Assembly: GCF_958298935.1 (NCBI RefSeq)
Contig: NC_084942.1
Location: forward strand, 6,703,501-6,767,500
Direction of reading: 5' to 3'
Length of the DNA stretch: 64,000 nucleotides
Source: Phragmites australis
Taxonomy: Eukaryota; Streptophyta; Magnoliopsida; Poales; Poaceae
Of this stretch, positions 45,071 through 56,685 are shown piece by piece; within the stretch, counting starts at the first letter, position 1, and the number at the start of each line of letters is the position of its first letter. The notes beneath the pieces were generated by a model that saw only the letters and a list, made by a program, of their open reading frames with translations, was not told where the DNA came from and did no database searches. The translations under genes and the position numbers were made by a program.

Positions 45071-47411
45071 TTATACATAGTACTTGCGTCGGGTCTCTGA
45101 GTTCCAACTATGTTCAAGGGGGGTGCCCTCTGCATCGGCCAGTCGGTAGGAGCCGGGTCTGTTAGACTCGAGGATCAAGTACGGGCCTTCCTATTTGTTG
45201 CGTAGCTTTCCCGGGTGTAGGACGTGTCGAAGCACGAGTTCGCCGGGTTTGAAGTTTCGCGGCGCAACCCTTGGATCGTACCAAGCCTTAGTTTTCTGAA
45301 TGTAGTGATCTAGGTTCTGAATGGCGTGGAGCTGCGTGCCCTTGGTAAGGTCAAGGGAAAGCTCACTTTCTCCGTCAGTTTTTGGGAGTTGTACCCTAAG
45401 TGAGCAGGCCTTGACCTCGGTGGGGGTCATGGTTTCATCTCCGTATAGGAGGCGGAAGGGTGTGAACCTGGTGGTCCGCGTGACAGTGGTGCGGAGGAGC
45501 CATAAAACCTTGGGTAATTCGTCGACCCATAGGCCTCGAGCTAAGCCAATGAGGTGCCGATCTAGACTGCAGAGGATGTTGCCGTTGGCCCTTTCATCGG
45601 CTCCATTGGATTGAGGGTGTCGAACGGCTGTGAAGCATAATTCGATGCCAAGGTCGTCGATGAATTGTCTAAAGGGCCTAGAGTCGAATTGTGTGCCGTT
45701 GTCCACTGTGAGCTATCATGGGACGCTGAAGTGGAAGATTATGTTCTTCCAGAAGAATTTATGGACATTTTTTGATTTGATTGTAGTGAGCGGTTTGGCC
45801 TCGACCCATTTAGAAAAATGCTCTAATGCGACCACTGCGTACTGGAGGTTTCCTTTGGTGCAGGTAAAAGGACCGATGAGGTCCATACCCCAACGAGCCA
45901 GGGGCCAGATATGGGCGATTGGTTGCAAAGGAGTTGGAGGCCGGTGGCTTCGTCGTCCCATCCATTGGCATCCTTGGCAGGTGCGGACGAGTTCTTCCGC
46001 GTAGGACATGATCGTAGGCCAATGGAGCCCCTGACGAAGTGACTTATTGGCCAGAGCCTGAGGTGCCAGATGACTGCCGCACAAGCCTTTGTGTATTTCT
46101 TTGAGGAGGGTGGCTCCTTCTTGTTTAGTGATGCACCGAAGGAGGGGGACGCAGACACCTTCTTGTAAAGGGTGTTGTTTATGAGGTGGTAGCCCCTGGC
46201 GCGATGTTGGATGCGGCGAAGTGCAATTGGGTCGTCCAGTTCTGCTGTTCCTCTTAGGAACGATAGGAGGGGGGCCCTCCAGTTCGCAGTTTGGATGGGG
46301 AGGATGGCGACGACTGTTTCGTCAAGGGTTCTGGCGGTCAGATGGTGCAGGGTCTCAAGGAAGGTGCCTATTGGTGGGTTTTTGCCCGTGGCTGCAGCTT
46401 TTGCTAAAGTGTCTGCCTGATTATTGTCCGCCCGTGGTATGCTTCGTATGGATATGCCGTGAAAGTGTGCCTTGGCTTTGCGAATGGCCTCGAGGTACAT
46501 TACCATGTCTGGATGGCGGACTTGGAAGTCCTTGTTGATGTGACTGGCGACGATCTGAGAGTCGGTTCAGATGATGACTCTGCCTGCTCCTAAGGCTCGG
46601 GCCTTTCAGAGACCTAGGAGGACGACCTTGTATTCGGCTATGTTGTTGGTCATCTTGAAATCTAGGCGAGCGGGGTATTGGACCTGCTGGCCTGTGGGGG
46701 AAATGAGAACCGCGCCAGCTCCGGTGCATGTGGAGCAATATGCTCCATCGGTGTAGATGGTCCAAATGTCTTGGGTGGGCGTGGTGTTGGGTTCGGTTGT
46801 TGCCGGGGTCCATTCGGCGATGAAGTCTGCCAAGATTTGGAATTTTATGGCAGTGCGTGCTACAAACCTTACGACGAAGGGGGCTAACTCTACCGTCCAC
46901 TTTCCGACGCGTCTCGTTGCCTCCCGGTTGCGAAACATGTCACCCAGCGAGTACGAGGTTGGGACAATGATGTCGTAGGCAAGGAAGTAGTGTCGGAGCT
47001 TGTGCGAGGCCATCAGCAGGGCGTAAGCTATTTTTTTGAGCTCAGTGTAACATGTCTTGGCCTCGGCTAAGGCCTATGAGATGTAGTATACATCCCTTTG
47101 AATAGAGCGCCGCCACTTTTTTCCTCTCGTACCAGGGCGGCGTTGACGGCGGATGCGGAGACGGATAGGTACAGGAGCAGTCCTTCACCGGGGAGGGGCA
47201 TCGCGAGGGTTTCGAGGTGGGAAAGGTGCGCTTTTAGGGCCTCGAATGCTACCTGGCAGTCCGGTGTCCAGCTAAACGGCTCGAAGTCCTTTAGCATTTT
47301 GAAGAAAGGGAGGTTGTGCTTAACGGATTTCGCGAGGAAGCGACTGAGGGCTGCGAGGTAGCCGACCAGGCGCTGTACTTCTTTAGGATTGGTGCGGGGG
47401 GGGGGGGGGGT
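45071..47411 (-). pseudogene. Ty3/gypsy pol relic: RT thumb, RNase H, integrase
   Basis: Read on the minus strand. At 47,411-47,070 it has the end of RT and connection (NPKEVQRLVGYLAALSRFLA, PFFKMLKDFEPFSWTPDC). At ~47,010-46,430 it has RNase H (WTIYTDGAYCSTCTGAGAVL, IPRADNNQADTLAKAA). At ~46,090-45,950 it has the integrase zinc region (LRQGLHWPT, CQGCQWMG). From ~45,900 it has the integrase core (MDLIGPF, DNGTQFDS, HPQSNGADERANG) and a C-terminal domain ending in RRKYYV and TAA at 45071. The frame changes several times, and a TAG replaces the expected Trp codon after GKLRNK (~45191). RT is cut off at a run of 15 G on the plus strand (47396-47410), so the catalytic palm is missing. Dead element. 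Confidence 0.85.
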
Positions 47412-47429
47412 GACATAGCACGAATCTAA

Positions 47430-47555
47430 GACTCTCCATTTTTCTCGAAGGTTTTTGTAAGGTTCTCCATTTTTGCCGGAGATTTTTGTAAGGTTCTCCA
47501 TTTTTGCCGAAGGTTTTTGTAAGGTTCTCCGTTTTTGCTGGAGGTTTGTAAGACT
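47430..47555. repeat. 31-bp minisatellite, four units
   Basis: The block 'ctccatttttgccggaggtt' recurs at 47434, 47465, 47496 and 47527, an exact 31-bp period. It adjoins the poly-G tract and the RT truncation of the neighbouring pol relic. Confidence 0.88.
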
Positions 47556-47560
47556 CTTTG

Positions 47561-48740
47561 GCATGTATTAATGCAGAAGGTCCTACACACTATTGGAGCT
47601 ACGCAATACCTTCCAGAAAACCTAGGCAGTCTTGCCTTCGAGGTGACCTAGGCATACTACGCACGCGGTGTGTAGGCTTGTCGTGCTCCCGAGGAAACGC
47701 CCGGGGTGCACCGCAACACTGTCCACCAAGGATGTGCCCTGGCGCGTGGCATTTATACGACCGAAGCTATGCAACACCTTCCAGGGCACCCTGGGCATAA
47801 TCTGCCTTTGCAAGTGACCTAGGCAGATGCGGCGCCCACGGTATATAAGCATGTCGTGCAGAGAGGATCCCTTGCGACATCATTCCTCAGAGCACCGCAT
47901 CCTCACATCAGGGCAGTCCCCTGATATGCGGTGTCCACACACTATCGAGCCTACACAATACCTTCTAGGAAATCTAGGCAGTCTTACCTTCCAGGTGACC
48001 TAGGCATGCTATGCCCATGGTGTGTGGGCTCCACTTCCTACCAGGGCAAAGCCTACCCTCCGGGAAATCTTTTTAGGTGACCTTGGGTTTAAGCAAGCAA
48101 TGCTTACTGGTGCGTGGGCTTGTCACACCTCCGGAGAAATCCCCCGGGGGCGCCGCAACTACATTACCAAGGAAGTCCCTTGATAACCGGCATCTACACA
48201 CCATCGAGGCTACACAATACCTTCCAGGAAACCTAGGCAATCTTGCCTTCTAGGTGACCTAGGCATGCTACGCCCGAGGTGTATAGGCATGTTGTGCAAT
48301 GAGGATTCCTTGCGACAGCATTTCTCGTAGCACCGCAACTCCGCCGCCGAAAACATCCCCCGGGGCGTGGCTTCGACACCCGAGGCTATGCAAATACCTT
48401 CCAGGGCACCCTGAGCATAATCTGTCTTGCAGGTGACCTAGGCATAAGCGGCGCCCACGGTGTGTGGGCCTCACTGTCTACTGAGATTACACAATTCCTT
48501 CGAGGAAATCTAGGCAGTCTTGCCTTCTAGGTGACCTAGGCATGCTACGTCCACGGTACGTGGGCTTATCATGCCACCCAAAAATGTCCTACGGGTGGCG
48601 TGGTAACACGGTCTATCAAGGAAATCCCTTGATACGTGGCAACTACACTTCCGAGGCCGCACAAAGCCTTCTAGAAAACCTGGGCAGACCCGCCCCCCAG
48701 GCGACTAGGCACGATGCGTCTGCGGGAGTGTAGGGATTGC
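47561..48740. repeat. Degenerate tandem array with 'aggtgacctaggca' core
   Basis: Cores related to AGGTGACCTAGGCA occur near 47640, 47808, 47993, 48075, 48252, 48431, 48531 and 48695. Most spacings are 160-185 bp, with two near 80-100 bp. Units share 'acaataccttccaggaaacc', 'cacggtgtgtgggct' and 'ccttgcgacagcattcctc'. Copies differ a lot. It may be the non-coding, repeat-rich part of a retroelement or an independent satellite patch. No coding frame is supported. Confidence 0.75.
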
Positions 48741-49174
48741 ATGGTTATACTAGCTAAGTTTTGCAGTCTACTGTTGGCAATAAGAAGCTAGCAGTAGCGT
48801 AGAATATAGCTAGGTTATATAATTGTTCATGCTAAATGAGAATGTTACTTAAGTTCTACTTTTTCTACCTAGTGGCTATCTATTGAAAGAAGACTTCTAG
48901 AAGTAAGGTTGGAGGCCTCCAACAGACTCTAACCTGGCTGTATGAAAGATGGATCACTAGGTAAACTACTTGGTGGTTAATAGTAGGTGTACCTTTATAG
49001 GAATAAGGCCTCTATTGTGAGGCTTGGTGGCCTCAAAGCCTGTGACTAGGCTTGGAGAGGCGATGCTTGACCCCCTCAGCCTTTAGCCATTGCCCAGCCC
49101 CGGAGGTAATCTGTTCGGAGCCTGGCGACGGCATGTTGGAGGCGTAGTCGAAGGTTAGTCGGGAAAGACAGTCC
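48741..49174. other. AT-richer, LTR-like spacer, no gene
   Basis: Base composition shifts to AT-rich between the tandem array and the gag relic. It may be part of the same retroelement's untranslated region. Nothing specific is recognised. Confidence 0.35.
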
Positions 49175-50113
49175 TCAACCGCCTCGGCCCTTAGCCGTTG
49201 CCCGGCTCTGGAGTTTCTCCGTCCGAAGCTTGGCGACAGCGTGTCTGTGACTCAGCTCTTGTTGCTGGACGTGGTACCATTGGTAGGGTCGGTAGCGATG
49301 GTGCAGGGTTGAGGGGCCAGGGATTTGCCCAGGAGTTGGCCCCATGCCTCCGGACCCTGCGCCGTCCTTCGCCCGCTCCTTCTGCTGCCAATGCCTTCCG
49401 AGGTATTCATCCCGGAAGGTCATGAGGGTGCGGCAGTCGTTGGTGTTGTGGATGTGCCCTGGTCCATGCAGGATGCACCCATGTACCTCCGGGGGCGCCG
49501 GAGCTTGGAGTTGTCGTTGGTGTCGCTGCCGAAGGCGGTGTGTCTCGGAGCATGTGGTTTCCCCCGGGTCTTCTTCCCCTTTGGGAGACCATCGAGGCTT
49601 CCCGGTGAACCGGCTTTTGGGGCCGAAGTGGTTCTGACTATGCCTCCCCGGACGAGATGGGCTTGGGGTTCCCTATGCGCGGTTGGCGTTACGAGGGCAG
49701 CGTCGGAGGTGCTGGCGGGGTCCACGCACCCCAGAGCCCTCCGCCTCCTTGGAACCCTCATTCGCCTGAGGGGCCCAAGGAGGGCACTGGGTGGACAAAC
49801 TTTCTGAAGATGGTGGCTCGCTCGGGGTATCCCAGGTGTGGTCGAAGGGGATACCGAGGGAGCAAGTCCAGGTTGGAGCACTCCTGGGTTGGACCGCCCA
49901 GAACCATTGGAAGGCAGCTTGCTTGGCCGTGGCTTCGGCCGCGTCCTCTCCTGAGGTGGTGAGGTCTTCATCGTGCAGAGGCTGGAAGGCCTCTACGCCG
50001 TCTGGAGTTCCTGTACCGACCCAGGGTTCTGAGTTGGCCAAGGTCAGAGGAACACCATCCCACACGGCAGCGGGGCTGGAACATGCATACACGTGTATGG
50101 CTGAGACAGCCAT
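49175..50113 (-). pseudogene. gag relic of a gypsy-type element
   Basis: The minus frame at 49,423-49,175 reads MTFRDEYLGRHWQQKERAKD, and just upstream in a neighbouring frame comes a histidine/cysteine motif (HIHNTNDCRTL) resembling the C-terminal CxxH...H...C region of grass gypsy gag. Further upstream, minus frames to 50113 are proline/serine-rich (for example EPWVGTGTPDGVEAFQPLHD) with frameshifts. Its orientation matches the pol relic at 45071-47411, so both may derive from one element split by repeats. That link is inference. Confidence 0.45.
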
Positions 50114-50753
50114 GCATATGGTTGCATGCTTGCAATGGTGGGTATGAAGATTTTAGCTAACTCTTTGGTGGTTTTCCTGGTGGATTCCTACCTCTCTTAG
50201 CACTTCTGTGTTCGAGTCCCCACGAACGACGCGTTGTTGGACCAAGAGTTCGCCTTGCCCTAGCAAGTACGATGAGAGTTTATTCGAGAGGTCGGATTTT
50301 TGGGAGGTTGAGCCTTCGGGAGACCGAGCCGGCTGAGCCAAGGGAAGGCTTCCCAGGTACGAAGGGGTACCATGAATGGATCTGATGACATCGAGGGTCG
50401 AGCCTTTAACTAAGGGTCCAGAGATCAAAGCTCCGGAGGGACCTTGATGGTAATCTTCAACCATTATCCTCAGCCTGGTTTATTTTCCCCCCAACACCGG
50501 CCTAGCCGGAATATGAGATTTCAGAAGAGGCCCTAGTCAAGGCGGAGCACAATGAGGTAATCCCCTCTTGGGCCTTAATCATTTGCACACTGGTGGCGGG
50601 TCAAACGATCCCTAGTCCAGACACCACCTGGACCGTCATCTTCCTCAATTTCTTCTGTTGTGGTTTCTGTTTCCCCTTTCCAGATTTCTTCTTGAGGTGC
50701 TTGCTTTCTATGGTCTTGAACCCATCCACCACAACCCCAACTCCATCTTTATG
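50114..50753. other. Retroelement debris, no gene supported
   Basis: Short frames on both strands, none with a domain. It lies between the gag relic and the start of the chromovirus LTR. Confidence 0.35.
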
Positions 50754-50978
50754 TGTCGTGTCCCAAAACGTTATGTACGTAATTAAGCATGCATAATCAT
50801 CATGGTGTTATTTTTACATGTTTAATTATTAATTTGAGTATTTTTGTGAGTGAAAATGGTTTAGCAATAGGTAAAAGGACCTTAAAAGCCATTAGGTAAG
50901 AACACAAACCCTGTGGTTTGACCGGGCCCACCCACGATCTGTCCACTAGAGCATAGAGGTTCACTTAGGGCATCGATC

Positions 50979-51027
<49 letters not shown>

Positions 51028-53476
51028 CACACTTTTCCTCTCTCACTCTCTCTCCCTCCATCGAACCCTCAAGAGAGAAGGAGAGCTCCACCCGACGTCC
51101 GTGGTAGCCAAAGATCAATGGTGAGGACCTCCCCAAGCTTCTCAAAGGCTTCCCCAAGCTCCTCCCCTCTTCTTCCTCGGCATCCACCTCAAGCTTGTGC
51201 GCAACCCTGGAGCCCGATCTCCAAATCGTGGCTTCTCCGGAGTGGATTGATCCACTAGGAAGCTTCCATACACTAAGGTGAGGCAACCCTTACTATTTCT
51301 CCATTGTTTCCGAGCTCGATTCGACCCTCATGTCGTTTAGGCCCAAATTCAACCCTAGTTTAGACCCTTCTTCGTTGAATGCTGTCCAAACCACCCTAGA
51401 AGTACTCCACTAGTCTCTTAGAATGTTTTGGTACGCTTCATGGTAGAAAACTTCGTCGGAGCCTTCGTCAGCGACCCCACAAAGGTGCTTCGGTAGGGTT
51501 CTAGCAGTCTGACAGCCAAGCAGGCCAGTCTAACTACCAGCTGCTAATCTGACCACCAGACGCCAAACCTCTCTACACGTCGGCGGCCTGATTGCCACTA
51601 CGCTGTCGGTCTGACCACCAGCTGCTGAAAGCTTTATGAACTTAGATTATCTTATCTGAGGTTCAAACTTTCAAAACCCTAATTGTTTAGCGATCATTTT
51701 CAAATGTTTTTGAAACACGACGTTCTATTGTTATTCGAGCATGCATCATATGCGCATTTTTGTATCGTTTGTTTATTTATACATTGTGTTCTTGATTTGT
51801 TTAGAGAGCAAAACGCCGACGGTTCACGTGAGCGAAGGCAATGCCGAACCACCGAAATTTTGTGAGTGTTGCACCGGAAGTATTAGGCAATCACCAGAGT
51901 AGAAAGGCAAGCATCTAAGCATACTCTACCTACTACTTTTTAACATATGTGTCTAAATGGATAAATTATGCTATTTGTATGTTGTGCATGCTAGAAAGTA
52001 AATATCGGAAAATGTGGGTAGAACTAATGTTGATTTCATTACTTCTACCTTGATCTTGTTGATGATCCTTATCCTTGTAGCCTGGGTATAATCATGAGAA
52101 TGTCTAGCTTAAAAGTGGTACGGGATGCTTAGCAATGAATAGGTTTTCGGTAGAAGTTAAGCGGTGAACGCACCATCGTTCACATGTATAGGGATTAATT
52201 ACTTTCACCATGAGAACAATGATGGGTTGAGGAGTGGTGAGAATGAGGCGAGATGTCGGCGGTGCTAGGGTTAGGTCGGGAGAGGAACCCGGATGCTATA
52301 GACCTCTTGCATCATTTAAGCACGACTGTTGTTGCAGTTGGCTCTAGCAATTTCTGTGCTTACCACATATCGCATATGAGAACAATAAGCTAAATACCTA
52401 TGTAGCTGTGACCATTTGGTGTGCGAGTCGATGGTGTCATAGGCATAATAGGCTTGTAGGGGTATCCAGTTTGCTCTGGGAGTAGTTCTGGATGACCCCC
52501 ACACCTATCGGTGCATGATCAAATGGTTGGGGCTTATTGGGAAAGGTTGACACGAGTACCTCCTTGCGTGGACCTATGTGGTCACGCAAAATGAATTGTC
52601 CTCGAGTTATGTGGGTAAACGAGTACCCCCTGCAAGGTGTAAAAACAATTCAAATTGTTGCGCTCTCGGTCATGAGCATGCTTTTATAAATTTGTAGCAA
52701 TCGTAGAGTCATGAATGTGGGATGATATGATGTGGTCTGTTGGGATGTGGTTTAGATGGTTCTAATCACATATAGGTTTATGATGGTTTCAGTTACATAT
52801 ATGTCTATGTTGATGATCATGGGATAGATTGGTAAACATGGTTAAGTGTAGATGCTCACATATTCGTGTCATATTTGCTTTGCATATGAATCTACTTAAC
52901 CTTGTGGACTGTTTCTTGCTAATCATCCAAATACATAATCCTTGGAGTCGAGTTATCTATGCATTTCCATTATTGATTGAGTCTTGCGAGTACCTTCATA
53001 CTCACGCTGCTTTTTTAGGTGCCGTCGATAGAGAAGAGTTAGTCTTTGGCTACTTCACGCCCGCCGAGGTAGGCGGCGGAGATGAGTAGTGCAAACTACT
53101 TGAGATGTGTGATTTTTGGGGTGACACCTTAGGACAAATAGCACTACCCATCTTTTGTTGTTTATCGAGTTTACTTTTCGCTGCATAGTTTTTTTTGGTT
53201 AGGAGGTGAATCTGTACTTGTATCCTCTTAGATCTCTTTTGCTGTAAATTGTCAAAGTTATAATTACATAAATGCTTGGAATATAATCTAATTTACTAGC
53301 TCTTTCATAAGACTTGTTGTGATGACTTATGTTGGAAAGACGTATATTCCGATCTTAGGCACAAAACACATTCTGGGACTAATAGGATAATATTCAACTT
53401 AATCATTGCAGTCGTGATTAGATAAATAATCTATTTAATGATTAAGTAGAATATCATTTGGATGATCCCCACAGCA
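50754..53476 (+). mobile_element. 5' LTR of chromovirus-type element C (~2.7 kb)
   Basis: It starts TGTCGTGTCCCAAAACG and ends ...CCCCACAGCA just before the primer site. The first ~1.4 kb matches the 3' LTR at 60335-61747 at roughly 90% by eye. It includes a (CT)n tract, many 'ggtctgaccgcc'-like motifs, and no gene. The exact last base (53473 or 53476) depends on the spacer before the primer site. Confidence 0.85.
50981..51025. repeat. (CT)n microsatellite in the 5' LTR of element C
   Basis: About 22 CT units, matched by a similar tract in the 3' LTR at 60575-60613, so it belongs to the LTR. Confidence 0.95.
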
Positions 53477-53488
53477 TGGTATCAGAGC
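53477..53488 (+). promoter_or_regulatory. Primer-binding site of element C (initiator tRNA-Met)
   Basis: TGGTATCAGAGC is the standard 12-base complement of plant initiator tRNA-Met, placed directly after the 5' LTR. It sets element orientation as plus and primes minus-strand DNA synthesis in this group. Confidence 0.95.
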
Positions 53489-53950
53489 TTGGTTTAATGA
53501 AGTAGCCTAAAAATACTTAGGACGTGGATTAGTAAAGTGTGTCAACTCCACTAAAGCAACTCACAAAATTTTTTCTTTTCGTACCTCCTCTTGCTAATAT
53601 GCCTAAACTTTCTATATTATGCCCCTAAGTGTATTATATTTGGAAATGTATCGAAGTGAAGGTCGTGGTTGACGAATCAATTGCTTTTATAGTTGGAAGG
53701 TTTCATCGTGTGTGGAAAGTGGTGGCGCAAACTGCTTCTGGTGCCAGACTCCCTGCAGTTTGACTGCCAGGCATCTATGTGGCCCTGGTGGCCGCGGTCT
53801 GACTGCTGACACTTGCACAGATTATGCCATGAGTTGTGAGCTAGGCTAGGTTTTCGCATGTGTTGCACTATAGTTTTGATCATGCATTCTCCTTATAATG
53901 TGATGCTCTTGTATGCATCATTTGCCTTGGTCCGATCGATGTCGTTTTAG

Positions 53951-55085
53951 TTGAGATCGAATTTAATGCTTTCGTCTCTTTTTCATTTTGCCGATGTTAA
54001 TAGGATGAGAACACATCACAATCTTGGAGATCTTCCTGAGTATTCTAATGAGAATGACCCAACGACGCCTCCACCACTGAGCATGGCAGACGTCCTAATT
54101 CAAATTGAGCAAAATCGTCAAGCTCAGATGACTCTCCTTGAAGCTCTCGTGCACAATACTACCCCTCATGGAGGAGGTGCAGCCGGACACCGAGATGACT
54201 TCTCAGATTTTCTCTGGACTCAGTTGCTCACCTTCATGCATGTTGAGGATCCACTTGATGCCGAGCATTGCCTCTGTACCATCAAGCAGAAGCTCGCACT
54301 TCTCCAGTGCGAAGACCACGGGAAGGCTCTCTTTGCCACCCATCAACTTCACGGTGCCACTGGCGCGTGGTGGACCAACTACCTCGCCATGCATGCCACC
54401 AACCACCGAGAGTCTTAGGCGGAGTTCCGCCAAGCCTTCAGTGACTATCACATCCCCAAGGTGATAATGGAGATCAAAAGGCGGGAGTTTCTAGACCTAA
54501 AGCAAGGAGGCAAGTCAGTTATGGTGCACATGTAGGTGTTTAGCCACCTAGCACAATATGCGTTGGAAGCAATACTGTTCTGTGAACAACCTCTCCTCGA
54601 AAATGCAAGACTTCTTGTCAGCTCATGAGTTCGCTGACTTCAACAAGTTGGTGAGCACCTCCCTCATGGCCGAGTTCAAGATGAAGAACCACCAGGAGGA
54701 GAAGAAGTGCAAGAGGGTCCCATCGCCTTCCATGGGTGGGAGTTCTCAACGTCCGTGTATGGAGAGTCACCCTCCTCCGTCTCTCACGGCAACCTTAACC
54801 GCTCCACGGCCAATGTGGATGGTGTGACATCCATTCTCCTCTTCACAAGGGCAACCTCCAAGACCCATAGGATCACAAGGGAGCATGACTAGTGGCCCTA
54901 GCACCCCGTGTTACAACTGTGGGCGCGTCAGGCACTTGCACGAGATTGCCATTTCCCGAGGCTGGGAGCCATGGTAACTGCTCCAAGACCACCACTACTC
55001 GCACCATCCTCTCATCAAGTCCCCAAGGCTGTGCAAGTCCTCAAGCGTGGCCGAGTGCACCACATCACTGCCGAAAATGCTCAAG
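53951..55085 (+). pseudogene. gag region of element C, broken
   Basis: A clear gag frame (LSMADVLIQIEQNRQAQMTL, then HGATGAWWTNYLAMHA) runs to a stop at 54416-54418 and continues in frame as AEFRQAFSDYHIPK, KRREFLDLKQGG. More stops and shifts follow. The 'FxxxHxxTGAAxxWW' region is typical of Ty3 gag in grasses. The zinc knuckle is not intact (a CYNCG-like codon run near 54,907 is in another frame). Non-functional. Confidence 0.8.
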
Positions 55086-56685
55086 AGGATGACAGCGTGC
55101 TCGTTGGTACCCTACTCATGAATTCTAACCCTGCAGTTATACTTTTAGATTCTGGTGCATCTCATTCATTTATTAAAGGAGGGTTATGTCTTGAGTAATG
55201 ACATGTTCACCAAGACTCTACCTTCCTCTTATCATATTGATGCACCCGGTACCCGATTGCAAACCAACCGAGTCGTTCCTTTGGCCGAGATTCTCATTGA
55301 GGGAGTTATGTTTTCTGCAAACTTGATCGTGCTTGATACAAGAGGAGTTGATATCATTTTAGGAATGAATTGGCTCATCAAGAATAAGGCCATTGTTGAT
55401 AGTGCTTAGAGGGCTATCACACTTGATGATTTGTGTGAAACCCAAGTATATCTGAAGCTTAAGGATGTCGATTCTTGTTTGTATTCCCTGAAGGTTGTCA
55501 CCACCATGGATCTTTTGAGTATTCCTGTCATGTGCGAGTTTCCTGATGTCTTTCCAGAAGAATTACCAGGAATGCTACCTGACCGATCAGTGGAATTTTC
55601 TATTGATCTTTAACCCAGTACAGCCCCAATTTCTAAGAAGTCATATCGGATACATTCCAATGAATTGGTGGAGATGAAGAAGCAGATTCAAGAGTTGCTC
55701 TCGAAGGATTTCATTCATCTGAGCTCCTCGCCTTGGGGATGCCTGACGCTCTTTGTGAAGAAGAAGGACCAAACTCTACGGATTACCGTTTGTTGAATGA
55801 AGTCATTGTCAAGAACAAGTGTCTACTTCCTCGGATTGATATTTTATTCGATCAATTGACCAGTGCCTGGGTTTTCTCCAAGATTGACTTGAGATTGGGC
55901 TGTCACCAAATAAAGATCCGACTGAAGGATATACCAAAGATGGCTTTCTCTACTCGTTACGGGCTCTATGAGTATATTGTTATGTCCTTCAGCCTGACCA
56001 ATGCACCGCCATTCTTCATGTATTTTATGAACACAGTCTTCAAGGAGGAACTTGACAAGTTTGTCTTGGTTTTCATTGATGATATTCTCATGTACTTGAA
56101 GACTGAAGCGGAACATGCAGATCATCTTTGAGTTGTTCTTGGCCAACTTCGTGATCACAAACTCTATGCCAAGTTTAGCAAATGCGAGTTTTGGCTCAAA
56201 GAAGTTGCCTTTCTGGGTCATGTCTTATCTGAGAATGGAGGTGTTGTTGACCTGAGCAAGGTGCAAGAAATTCTCAAGTGGGTTTAACCCAAGAATGTCA
56301 CTGACATCCGGAGTTTTCTCGAACTTACGGGTTACTACCGTCGGTTCATCGAGAACTTCTCCAAAATTTCAAAACATGTGACTGAGCTATTGAAGCAAGG
56401 AAGCATGGTGGATGGTCGAATGAATGTGAGTCAGCTTTCCAAACTTTTAAAAATGTGCTCACGACCGCTCCCGTTCTTGCTCAGCCTGAAGTGGACAAGG
56501 GTTTCAATATCTATTGTGATGCTTCCTGTATAGGCCTCGGATGTGTCCTCATGCAAGAAGGCTGGGTTGTTGCCTACGCTTCATGCCAATTGAAGTGGCA
56601 TGAAGAGAACTACCTAACACATTACTTAGAGCTTATGGCAGTTATGTATGCTCTGAAGATCTGGCATCACTCTCTGTTGGGTAAT
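55086..56685 (+). pseudogene. Protease, reverse transcriptase and RNase H (first part) of element C, broken
   Basis: The protease active motif LLDSGASHSFI is at about 55,150. RT begins around 55,500 with the N-terminal SVEFSIDL. It includes [20 protein letters not shown], a motif A ([13 protein letters not shown], with the usual Tyr-Ser replaced), and catalytic FIDDILMY at about 56,070. RNase H starts near 56,460 ([20 protein letters not shown]) and reaches LLGN at 56685, where a solo LTR is inserted. There are several in-frame stops and shifts. Confidence 0.88.

Noticed and set aside
44454..45107. 217-codon minus-strand ORF
   Set aside because: It lies antisense to an LTR end and gag start in GC-rich DNA, and contains both copies of the 71-bp repeat. 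It has no recognisable domain.
52829..53089. 86-codon plus ORF in the 5' LTR of element C
   Set aside because: It lies wholly inside LTR sequence, with no domain, and its LTR partner region is missing for comparison.
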